Source: Mesostigma viride (taxonomy: Eukaryota; Streptophyta; Mesostigmatophyceae; Mesostigmatales; Mesostigmataceae). Taken from it: DNA of 64,000 bases. The DNA lies in the NCBI GenBank assembly GCA_009746045.1, contig RPFO01001016.1, positions 1 to 64,000 of the forward strand. The letters run 5' to 3'. Both the position numbers and the translations under genes were made by a program. The notes beneath the pieces are model-generated. The model ran no database searches and had not been told where the DNA came from. It saw nothing but the letters and a program-made list of their open reading frames with translations. The number at the start of each line of letters is the position of its first letter. The first letter of the stretch is position 1. Below are positions 44,624 through 55,600 of this stretch, piece after piece.

Positions 44624-45710
44624 TATGAACCCCTATATTGGCACTGGCACCATCAATTCAGTGTGAATTAGGCAGCACATCAGCCCAGCATGCCGCAATT
44701 CCGTATCTCCACCCATCGCTGATGGCCTACGCCATTCAAGGAACCAGGCATCAGTCAAGTTTATAACTACCCTTGGCGTGCACTATGCAAGCTAGCGATG
44801 ATTGCCTTTGTGATGACAATGTGATGCCTTGTAACGACTTGGAGTAACATGTAGATCATGATAATTGTGTTAATGAATTGAAAATGGCAGAATCAGTTGC
44901 GAGACATTATGAGTATAATTGCCAATATAAAATCTGCATTTGATTATGGTCACTGTGTGCAGTCATGATGAGTCAGTGACATGACGTATTGCCCATGGTG
45001 ACTTAGAACTGTGGAAGAACCTCTCATGCAATATATGCACCATGCCACAAAGAGCTGGAATCACGTACGTCCATGTTCGTTTTCCAGTTAGACAAGTGTG
45101 AGATCAAGAAAAATAGCAAGAATCAATGTCAGCCACATATAATCCCATAAAAGGGACCCAGATCAACTTATTTTCTTGAGTTGGCATCAAAAGTGTCCTA
45201 AATTTCGCAATTTGTCCTAATCCAGCGCAACACCTCCATGCTGAACATGATGTATTTGGGTGGCATGCGTGTTTGCAGCCCCATTGCGCACTGTAATCTG
45301 AAGTACATGGCATGATAATCTAAAGAAAAACATCATTTCACCTTTTTCTGCTTGCAAACGTCACTGTTTATGGCTGAATGACATGGCGTCATATCCAAAC
45401 TTGGTGGACATGCTAAACATGACGTATTTGCATGGGTGCATGGCATGCATGTTTGCAGCCCCACCACACTTCATTTGGAGATGATATTGGAGTCATACTG
45501 CCGATAGGTAGTTTAAAATGCTATTTTTAGCAACTTTGGCACCCTGGCAGGGGGGTCCACCGTCAATATTTTTGCAAAGTCAGGTTATGGGCATGAAGCT
45601 GGGTCTACTGCCTACCTTCAGTCCAAGTTTCAGTTTGAAATTAATGATGTTTGGCGCTCAAGATACTGAGTTTATGCAACAAAAACAGCGTTTTCCATCC
45701 ATGACAGTGG
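44624..45710. other. intergenic region with dispersed repeat copies
   Basis: No gene. Two direct copies of an approximately 50-bp segment (tgtttgcagcccca at 45271 and 45451) and an inverted relative of 41070-41145 (cgcaatttgtcctaatccagcgcaacacc) indicate an unnamed repeat family. Confidence 0.55.
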
Positions 45711-46506
45711 CGGATGTCGGCTGTCCGCCTCCCCCGCGCGCGGGGTAACTAGGCTGGCCCGGCACCCGTGCTCCTCACCTTTAAGTACATGGCGGACAAG
45801 CTGTCGTTCCTTAATGCCGCAAGAAGCTCTCGCGGACTCGCTTCACGCTGGACGACGACTTGACCCTGGCCCATGCAGCAATTAACAGCGGCGATGTCAG
45901 CAATGGCCGACCTACCTTCAGCTCCGGCAGAGCGCAGGAGGGAAGCCGGTATACTGGAGGGGGGCGGTCCGATCCATGTTGACCATAAGCCCTAGCTGGC
46001 AGGCACCTCCTGCGACCCCAGCAACCTCAGTCTAGGGAATATATACCAGTAGTGTAGATTAGTCAGGCTTAGCCTAGCATGTTGCCTACGCGCATGCATG
46101 TGCGCCCATAATGGCCCCCATGGATGATCGATGCCTTCAGCATTCAGGCGAGCCATGCCTATAATGGGCCCCCCATGGATGATGCATTAAGAATTAGCTC
46201 AGCCCTTACTATACAGAAAGTCACTCTCTGCTGAGAAGCCATGCCCTAGCTCTTGCATATATAGCCATGGTGATCTTCGATCCCCCCCCATGACAGGGGC
46301 TCCGCTTAGCTGGTTTGAGCTTGATAGATCGTGGTGGTTCAGGTGCCCTTCCAGCACGTACTGTTAGAGCAAGTGTTGTTTACATTCCCACCCTTGCAGG
46401 AAGTATAGCTTAGAATGTATTAAAAGCCATACGCCCTTTCTCTGGGATATGTGCTACATACACTCCCAACGGAGTTATGTTCCTACTAGGGTTAATTAAT
46501 TAATTA
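45711..46506 (+). mobile_element. type B element copy with small insertions
   Basis: C-terminal part of ORF1 (gctggacgacgacttgaccc), then 3' UTR, hairpin (46462-46475) and (TTAA)n. Against the copy at 21520-22280 it carries many 2-6 bp insertions (tgca, atcg, atat and similar) that destroy the frame. Confidence 0.8.
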
Positions 46507-47660
46507 AGGGGCCGCATTTCCTCCTGCGATAGCCATGGCTGACGGCGGCGCCCATACCTTTCACGTTTGGGCACCAAATTTTGCCTTGACTATCACAATC
46601 GCTTCGTCTTTCTCAGACGCACACGCTGATCGATATATTTTCCCGGAGCTATTACGCAATATTATGGCGAGCAATCGCAGCTCGACGCAGCGCAGACTGG
46701 CAGCTGCGCTGAGCCCTGAAGCTACGTCTGTGGCTACACCTCCCGGCCCAGAAGGCAGCGGTGCCACTAACCAAGCTTTAGTAGTTTACTCCTCCTGCGG
46801 CCTCGCCATCTGCCTCGCCTGAGCCCGGCCAAACGCAGTCGCCCTTATACTTGGGCAGCCATGCTGATGAACCACACCACCACCACCACCTCCACCATTG
46901 CCGCCCAGCCAGCTCAAGCAACAGACGCTTGACCTCGATCCGCGAGGAGGCCGAGCTCGACAAAATTAAATTAAATTAAATTAAATTGGAACATATCTCC
47001 GTTGGGAGTACATGTAGCACATATCCCTGAGAAGGGGCATACATGGCTTGTGATACATTCTGGGCTACTTCCTGCAAGGGTAGGGTGTAAACTACACCTG
47101 CTCTGGGTGCACAAATTAGTGCACCTGCACTATACTATATATTCCAGCACCTAAGGTGCGGACATAGGGTGGAAGATCATCATCATTGGCTAAACAATGG
47201 CTTGGGCATGGCTTCTCAGCAGAGAGTAGCTCTCAGACTGCATAGGCAGAGCTTGGCTAAATTCTTAATGCATCATCCATGGTGGGGAGTCCCATTATAG
47301 GCGCACATGCGCGTAGGCGTGAGCCACGTGCTAGGCTAAGCCTGACTAATCATACACTACTGCTATATATACACTAGTTACTACAGCTCGACAAGCGCGC
47401 AGCCGTAACGTCATCGTCAATTAAGCACTTCGACCTGCTGGAATGTAAGAACTCCGAGTCCCTTGCCAAGCCGTTTGAGAACAAAATCTTTGCCCCCGGC
47501 CACGCGGCCCTCATACGGTGAGCTCAAGCTGGAGGCCGTGGTCAATGCCCCGCTCGCGGGGTAAGGCTGGACCGCTCCCGCTACTGCTCACCTTTGAAAA
47601 CATTGCGGACAGGTTGCTGTTTCTCAAGCGCCGCAAGCGGCTGAGTCGTGGGGACATATT
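46507..47660 (+). mobile_element. ORF1-type element, 5' and middle parts, interrupted
   Basis: Begins directly after the tail of the previous copy. MADGGAHTFHVWAPNFALTI from 46535 marks the ORF1 N-terminus, open to 46822 and then shifted. The sequence resumes after the insertion at 46964-47384 and continues to about 47650 (CCGCTCGCGGGGTAAGG region), where similarity to other ORF1 copies ends. No 3' end is present. Confidence 0.7.
46964..47384 (-). mobile_element. type B 3' UTR insertion with 10-bp TSD
   Basis: TSD AGCTCGACAA at 46954-46963 and 47385-47394. Minus-strand copy of the type B 3' UTR only, ending with the CTCC-CAAC-GGAG hairpin (46995-47009) and an (AATTT)n tail. The cleanest example of a 3'-UTR-only copy that behaves like a SINE. 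Confidence 0.92.
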
Positions 47661-48089
47661 TCACTGCAATCGGGGCAATACACGGAATGTGGTTGGAATC
47701 ATTGGAGCTTTGTTAACCCTAGGTTCATATAAAGGTTTACATCGTAGTAACTCGTGCACGTGTCATCTGGAGTTCCGCATGCAATGGAGAGAAGGCGCAA
47801 TTTCGGCCAAGTCAAGACACCACGTGTGAGGCTGGTCTCGCAAGATGACCAGTATGCACCGGCCAGCCTATTCTTAATTATATACTTGTGAACTGTGTTT
47901 TGCCTGAGGCCTACGCGGTATCTGCTGAACTGCTCAGGACCTACATCCCGGTATAGTACTACTAACCTGTACAATGGCAAGGTCCGGTACAGTAGTAGTA
48001 GGCCTGCTACACAGGTTACTACAGTGACAGAGCACTGACAGAGCACATGCAGTCCCCACAGCGATTACGGTATCTGTATCCAATCAGTC
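47661..48089. other. unassigned spacer
   Basis: No gene or element recognised. gtactactaacctgtaca and gtacagtagtagtaggcctg form a loose inverted pair around 47960-48010. Confidence 0.5.
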
Positions 48090-49043
48090 TACCATACTTC
48101 AGGCCGCTTCAAGCAGTGCTCGGCAGTTGGCTTCCTGACTGCGAGGACGACCTGACGACACGGATCGGCATGGCGTGGGCGCAACTCCATGACCACCGCC
48201 GCTGGTGGAGCAAGTTACCCCGCCCTATACCCCGGATCGTCAAGCGTGACCTCTTCAAGGTCGTCATTCTGACGATCCTGACCTACGGCGCGCCGACACC
48301 TGGACACTGACGCAGGAGCTGGAGCAACGACTCGACGGCAACGTCACCAAGATGCTGCGCAAGGCCCTTAACATCCCCTCTGCTTTGCACATTAGTAATA
48401 AGGATTTGTACGCTGATTTGCCCTATGTTTCCCACATTATTAGGCACAGGCGCCCGTGGGCCTAGCCGGGCACCTGGCCCGCACAGATCAGGTAGACACA
48501 TCAGATAGACTACTCGGGTGGCACCAAGCCCGCCCAGCCTGGGCGATATGTCCTCACCTGGCGTGCCCCAGGCTGCGCGCGGCAGGGCCGCCACCCGTGG
48601 ACTTTTCGTGATAGATTGGGCATGGACATGTGCTACCCTAGACGTGCCGGGCTCACACCCGGGCAGCGCCTCCTGGTTTGTCTGTAATATGGAGGCAGAT
48701 CCCTTGGTCTGGCCGGCCCCCAGCTGCTTGGCCAACCAGGGCGGCATATTTTGACCTGGCCTGCCAGTCCAAGGCCATTCCCAGGAAGCTAGGTAAACCT
48801 GCCATGAACTACACCCAGATGTTGCTGGCTGACCTAGTGGTCCCGGCTCAGTTTGAACAGTGCCGCATCGATCCACTCCCTCTCCCTTCTTCGGACTGGT
48901 ATGCAGAACAAGAAGTGGTGGCAGAAGATTATCCAGGCGCTCACACGCCACTGCCCCTGTGGGCAAGCCACCCCCCCCAAGAGGAAGGGGCGTTTTGCTG
49001 AGTAGTGTAGTTAGGCTTTTATCGACTAGATAGCTTAGAGTTA
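48090..49043 (+). pseudogene. RTE-2 reverse transcriptase C-terminal part
   Basis: Starts within the RT after motif C: LGSWLPDCEDDLTTRIGMAW, then TLTQELEQRLDGNVTKMLRKAL, an in-frame stop near HRRPWA, HLARTDQVDTSD, and the same basic tail as 23531-23776 (TAG near 49002). Several frameshifts. Its 3' UTR is split at 49043 by the RTE element that follows and resumes at 52018 (gagttaggttagttcgatta). Confidence 0.8.
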
Positions 49044-52017
49044 TCCCCAACCCCCTGCCGACACCGCGGGTCCCCGGCGCCCCCTGCGCATGGGCCAACG
49101 CCGGCACCACTCGCTGCGCATCGCAACCTACAATGTCCGCACCCTGCCCGGGGGAGATGCCCCCCCGCGGGCCAACGAGCTTGTCCACTACTGCCGCCTA
49201 TATGGCATTGATGTGCTTGGGGTCCAAGAGCACCGACGCTCCTTTGAGGGCCCCGTTCAGCGTACGTGTCACCCTCGCACTACAATGGCAACTGCTGTGC
49301 GGCCCGGCGCATGCACCGGGTCAGGGAGGAGTGGGCCTGCTGTGCTCCCCCACCGCTGCCGCCCAGCTCGTGGACCACAAACTTTGCTCGAATAGGATCC
49401 TTCAGTGCACTTTCCGCTCCCTTGAAGGACGGACCCCCATTATGCTCTCGGTAATTGTCGGATATGCCCCACATGCTGGGCACCCGGCCGAGGACCGCGC
49501 AGCGTTCTTCAACGTCCAGTTGCTCGACATAGAGAAACAGATCCCACGTCAATACATCGTCGCCATCTTGGTGGATGCCAACGCGACCCTGCCCGTGGGC
49601 CGCGGGGGCTGCATGTATGCGCCGCGCCTAACCGATAGCAATGCCAACACCCCCCTACTTGAGCAACTGCTCACTGAGGGGGACTTGACTGCTGCCAATA
49701 CGCTTTTTGCTAAACCGCCTGATGCACTAGTGACCTTTGTGGGCCCCATGCGCAGGGCGGCTGGCTCAATGCTCCCTCGGCGGCGATGTGTATGCTTGGA
49801 CTACATACTTGTGCGCAAGTGCTGGCGCTCTTCCGTCATCGATGCCCGTACGCTGACCACCCCCAGTGTCGCATCGGATCATCGCATGGTCACCGCAACC
49901 TTGCGCCTACGTCTTCAGGCCCCTGCGCGCCGCCGCCCCCGGCCCCGCCCTGACTGGACCTGCTTACGCCCCGTCCGTGGGCGCAGGGAAAAGTGGTCAG
50001 CGGATGAGATACGCCGCGATGCACTCAGGTCTGCCTTTGTGGACGCGCAACCTTTGATGTACCTGGACGCAGATCGCGGTGTAGATCTCACGCCACCCTA
50101 CGAACTGTTCATGCGATCGGTGGAGCTTGGCTCTAAGCTTCTCCCCGAGCAACCCCGCGCCCGACCAGCCCCGCTCTACCTGCGCGACGCCCGGGTGGTT
50201 GCCGCCCGGCTGGCGCTAGCGCAGGCCCGCCGCCGCGGGGAGGACCTGTATAGGCCCGTACCAGGAACGGCTTACTCAAGCATATACTGCCGCACATGCG
50301 GAGGAGGTGGAGACACTTGCCGCCGAAATCAATCGCCACACGGCCGCCAACCAGCACAAGGCGGCCTGGCGCTCTCTCGACCGTCTCACCGGACGCCGGG
50401 AAACGCAACGGGCTGACATCCCAGGCACCCCCAGTGAACGCCTTGAGATTTGGTTCAGCTCCCAGGCCAAACTATCAGGGGCCCCTGGCCCGCCCCCCCC
50501 ACTTGACCCCGCTGCAGCTGCACGCCCTGCGGCCAGCCGAGGCGGCCCCATCGAGCCCCCGCAGGCGCCCACCAGCGAGACGGACTACCTGGTCCCACCG
50601 CTCTCCGGCCCCCTGGTGGACGGCCCCCACGACGAGTGGACTCCCCAGGAATGGGCTGCTGCCATCTCCACCCTCCGCAATGATGCTGCCATGGGAGTGG
50701 ACAATATTTCACCGGAGGTGGTTAAGATGCCTGAGCTTGAGCCCTTCCTCCGGGGTGTTTGCAACCGGATTCTACGAGATGGCCTCCCCCCGCCGACGTA
50801 TTGGAAGACCGCTGTACGGGTCATGCTCTACAAGGGCAAGGGGTCCGCCGCGGATACCGGCAACTACCGCGGCGTATGCCTCCAAAGCTGCGTGCTGAAA
50901 GTCTTCATGCGTCTCCTGCTGAACCGCATGCGCGCCAGCCTCGATCCCCACCTAGGTGAGTCCCAGATGGGCTTCCGTGTTGGTCGCAATTGTGTTATGG
51001 TCACTATTACCGCGCGCCGCCTGATCGAGGAAGTGGGTCGCCTGGCCCCCGGCCTCTTGCCATTGCTATTGATCTTCGTGGATTACACCAAGGCATTCGA
51101 TACGGTTACCTGGGACGCCCTGTGGGTGGTCCTTCACCTGTTCCGTGTCCCATCGTACATCGTTGAGATCATCCGCCAGTTCTATGAAGGGTCCCAAGCC
51201 CAGGTCCGTACCGCCGACGGCGTCACTCCGGCGTTCCCCCTGCACACCGGGGTGTGGCAGGGCTGTGTGCTCTCCCCATATCTATTCATCATTATGGTGG
51301 ACTATATTATGCGGCGTGCACAAGCCCGCTTCGCCCGGGTGGAGGGGCGCCCGCCGGGGATCGAGATCACGGAGTACGCCAGCTACGGCGGGGTTGACCC
51401 ACCCTACCGCCTGAGCGATCTGATCTACGCTGATGACACGACACTCGTGGAAACCCCAGAGTCAGCCCAACTGTGGCTAGACAGCTTATCACTGGAAGCG
51501 CGGGCGGTGGGGCTTATGATCAGCAAGAAAACGGAGGTCATGGCCATCGGCTTCCCTGCTGGGATAGCCCCACCCACCCTCCTTTTGCTGGACGGCAGCC
51601 CCGTCCCCCCGGCGACTCGCTTCAAGCTCCTTGGCAGCTGGCTTCCCTCCACGGCCGACGACATCAACACCCGCATTGGCCAGGCCTGGGCGGCCCTCCG
51701 CCGCCTCGACAGGTTCTGGACCTGTCGCTACCTGAGTGAGCGACGCAAGCGCATTCTGTTCAAGGCCCTTGTCCTCAGCATCCTCCTTTATGGCTGCGAG
51801 GCGTGGACCCTGGACCAGGCGCTGAGCCAGCAGCTTGACGGCACCGTCACTCGAGAGGACAGCTCGGATGAGGATTACATCCCCATCTAGTGCTTAACGG
51901 TTGGGGGATGATGCAGACGATATTTGTTTAAACTTTTGTGTAATTATTAATGAGATTAGCATAGTACTCCGTGGCATGCCTTTGCGCATGACACGCAAGT
52001 ACTTACTTACTTACTTA
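49044..52017 (+). mobile_element. near-complete RTE-like retrotransposon (RTE-3)
   Basis: TSD CTTAGAGTTA at 49034-49043 and 52018-52027 gives exact ends. A 46-bp 5' leader precedes ATG 49090. Endonuclease and RT follow, then a 127-bp 3' UTR and (ACTT)n tail. The 3' UTR holds a different terminal stem-loop (GTG-g-CATGC ... GCATG-a-CAC, about 51970-51996). It inserted into the 3' UTR of an RTE-2 copy. Confidence 0.9.
49090..51890 (+). pseudogene. RTE-type endonuclease/reverse transcriptase, two frameshifts
   Basis: Frame 1 (49090 to about 49255) begins the APE-type endonuclease with LRIATYNVRTL (metal-binding Asn) and GVQEHRR (catalytic Glu). Frame 2 (to about 50300) continues with VDANA, LDYILV and the closing SDHRMV, then a basic linker. 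Frame 3 (50307-51890) is the reverse transcriptase: fingers QMGFRVGRN, motif A FVDYTKAFDTV, motif B GVWQGCVLSPYLF, motif C IYADDT, motif E LLGSWL, and thumb EAWTLDQALSQQLDG. It makes and extends the target nick in target-primed reverse transcription. All catalytic motifs are intact; only the two shifts break it. The end (TREDSSDEDYIPI) lacks the HLART region of RTE-1 and RTE-2. Confidence 0.9.
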
Positions 52018-52055
52018 CTTAGAGTTAGGTTAGTTCGATTACGCGGCTTCCTCCA

Positions 52056-52629
52056 CCTCCACCCCCAGGGCGTCCCCAACATCTACTGCTCCAACCTAGG
52101 GCCATTGCTGGTACTTTTGACGTCATGAAAGCAGCGTTTTGGACTAGTGGAATATGATTTTACAGCATAAAAAGTCCATTTTATCATGAATGAACATGGC
52201 CAACAACCCCAAGTGCCCCTAAATTTCTCAATATTTGTAGATAAATGCTACTTCTCATAAGCTAAACCTGCACAAATGCACAATTTGGGGCATGCATGTG
52301 AAAGTTTGAAGTACAAATTCGCAATAAGGTTTTACATTTTTCAATTAATAATGGTATCTCATTCTTCAATCAATCAATTTGCAATCGTCCAAACAATTTA
52401 TTCATTTCATACATGTCCGAATATGTTTAAAGAACACATGCAAGTGCTCAATCAGCGTGGATCCCCTTCGACGCGCCGCACCATATATACATTCGACACG
52501 TCAACCCTTCTACTAAACTGCCACTTCCAGAAGTCGCGGTCACTGATCGAACTACTATGTACATCTGCATTTCTGAATGTTGCGGTGGGCAAACGTGCAA
52601 AACGCGACTTCGTGCAAAGTCCTTGCCCA
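52056..52629. other. unassigned spacer
   Basis: AT-richer sequence between the retroelement block and the minus-strand gene. No coding signal; it would include the 3' UTR of that gene. Confidence 0.5.
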
Positions 52630-55600
52630 TCATCGCTTGCCAGGTCGATGTGAAGGAATGTTGTCCCAGCTGGCGCCTTCCTTCAGGAGAGTAACATGTT
52701 CGCTGGCGAACTTCAGGGGGAAACGAAACCTTCTCTCGCTCTCATCACTCCGACCGAGTTCGTACCCTTCATCAAACCATCTGATCACCACCTTCTCCTT
52801 CTCGCGGCCCAGGAGGGTGCCAAAGAGCAGAAAATCTTCCTTTTTGGGGTACTTGTGCTGCCAGTTTAGCCACATGTCCTCTACCCATTTCGAAGTCCAA
52901 CCTCCGCGACCCAGTTTCGCGCCATCCATAAAGCGCATCCGGACGTCTGGCTCAACGTCCCTGATTGGGTCGACCGCTGTGCAAACCGCCCCCTTTTCCG
53001 CAACTCGCAGCCCCCCACCATCTCTGCCCTGACCACCACCCTTCTGCGGCTGTGAAGGTTCGTCGGCACCCTCCGTCTCCTGCCCCGCCCCTCGCCTGCC
53101 CCCTCCCCGACGTTTTGCCTTCTGCCCCTGCGCAGCCGCCGCCTCTGCCATCAACTCTTCGTACGTTTTTTCTGGCTGACCGCACGGTAAGGGTGGTGCG
53201 TGGGGTGCGTTGGGTGGGAGGGAGGCCCCTCCCGCCCCCGGTTGTGCAACTGGTGCGCCGACCGCGGCCTGGCCAACAACACGGCCGGCCTCTCCGGACA
53301 CAGTCCCAAACGCGGATCCACGGGGAAACCGAACTGGAGTTTCTTCTTCGCCTTTCCCTGCACGTAAGCACATGCCAATTAACATGAATACGGAAGGGTC
53401 GTGTGAGAAATCAATGAAGCCATGGACTGATGCAAAAAAACTTATGTAGAAATATATTAAGGTACTTATTAAACTCGTTTATTGAAAATGAAATTTACCG
53501 GCCGAATGTACCGTTGGAGCGTGGAAGGGCATCCTTGTTCGATCGAAGATATCCGTCAATGCGGTCAACGGTGCGTTCGATGTCCCTGGCGGCGCCTCAA
53601 CATCGACCACCTCAGTCGGGCGCATCAATCCGGCAAACGCCGGCCCTCCATCTGAGACTGTCGGCGGACCCTCCACGTTACGAGCCTCAAATACCCTCTT
53701 CTGCAGTGGGGTGCTCGCAACAAAATCCGTGTCAGCCGACGGGACCGGATCGTCATCCTCATTCAGCAGTATCGTGTCCGGGCATTGCTCCATCCCCGTC
53801 GGGCGGGGGGGCAAAGTCATCACAACCGTCCTTCCTGACGACGGTACGGGATCGTCATCCATACCCAAAGAAACCGAGGCGAGGGCGGGGGTCCCCTCAA
53901 CCGGGGGTCCCCATGAATCCTGACGAGGCCTCATTCCCATCTGTCGGACACGACCGCCTCCCGTAAATCGGGAACGCCCGCCGGCGCTACCAGTAACAGG
54001 CCGCGAGCCTGCTTCCTGCTGGCGATCCCCATCCACATCACAGATACGCCCGCCGGCGTTACCAGTAACAGGCTGCGAGCCTCCTTCCTGCTGGCGATCC
54101 CCCTCATCACAGATACGCCCGCCGGCGTTTCCAGTAACAGGCCGCGAGCCTCCTTCCTGCTGGCGATCCCCCTCCTCATCACAGATACGCCCGCCGGCGT
54201 TTCCAGTAACAGGCCGCGAGCCTCCTTCCTGCTGGCGATCCCCCTCCTCATCACAGATACGCCCGCCGGCGTTTCCAACGACAGGCCTCGAGTCTCCTTC
54301 ACCAGCACGCTGGCGCTTACCTCCCCCCTTTTGTCTTCATCCCCCCCCATTGTCTCCTCCCGCGAGCCTCCAGCATCCCGACTGCGCTTTTTCCCTCCCC
54401 TTCCATCTCCTCCCCCGTCCCTCTCCTCCTGGCCATCCCCTTTCTCCTCCTCGCCATCCCCTTTCTCCCCCTCCGCCTCGTCCCCCTCCTCCCCGGGCGG
54501 GTGCCCATCAGCATATCCTCCTCCTCGTCCTCCTCGTCCTCCTCGTCCTCCTCGTCCTCCTCGTCCTCCTCGTCCTCCTCATCCTCCTCCTTCTCATCCT
54601 CATCCTCATCCACCTCCCCCACTTCCTCCTCCCCCTCTTCCCCCTTCTCCGAATCATCACCCTCATCAGACGAAGATCGTCGTCGTCGGCAAAGTAGGCG
54701 AGGTCTGTCCACCCAGTTTTACGAAGCCGATATTTGATAAGGCGGACCAGGCGCTTCCACCGGCGGATATGGGCGGTCTCCCCGAACACCAGCAGAACTC
54801 TGCAGGGTCCCCTAAAAAGGGCGTTGGTCATGTTGTCAACCACATCCCACACGACCGGGCTGAAATGCGAGGAGGGTTTGGGCATGTGGCTGTCCTCCGG
54901 AATGCAGTCTGGGTCCCACTTGCGCAGGTTCCTCCACTTCTCGTTCCTGTCAGCTGCCAGGTCCAGCAGAGCAAACGCACGGTCCTTCAGCGACCGAGGA
55001 ATTTTGTCAGACCCCGTGTACAACTCGTCCACCACCTTCGTCACCACCAGATCCTTTCTTTTTTCGTCTTCCTTCCATATCATTGTCCTGTATGCGATCC
55101 ATTCGGATCCCATCCTCACCCCCTTCCAATCGCTGTAGCCTTCCAACCTGTCCCGCCACCCCTTCTTGGCCTTGGTAGTCCCCTCCTCCGCCGCCTCCTC
55201 GACCTCCTTCTCGACCTCCGCCGCCGCCTCCTTTGGCACACCCAGCAGATGTTTGGTCTTCACCCCCAAATCGTCATACAAATGACGGGGGTGGGAAGCG
55301 AGCAGCCCTCTCGGGAACTTCCAGTCCTTCTGGTCGACCACTTTCCTTTTAGCCGGCGGAAGGTCCCTCAGCGTGAGAATGATCGCCCTCGTGGCCGTGA
55401 CGACCACCCGCCAAAAGTCTCTGGTCAGGCGGCAGTCGGCGATGAACTTGTCGAGGTCCGTGGCGAAGGTGCCCTTCAGCTTCACGCCAAACACGTGCTC
55501 CCTCACCAATACGGGGTTGAAGGTCCCGTCTAGTTGTTTGCAAGCGGCCATCAGGGGGGGTTCTCCAGGAACTTGATGTGGGCGAATTGCACGGCCGCCT

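Noticed and set aside
49044-52017. LTR retrotransposon or viral insertion
   Set aside because: An APE endonuclease precedes the RT, there are no LTRs, and the tail plus TSD fit target-primed integration of a non-LTR element.
54330-55533. 400-codon + strand frame rich in Pro and Arg
   Set aside because: It lies opposite the acidic and Lys-rich exon of the minus-strand gene, whose splice junctions and repeats support the minus strand.
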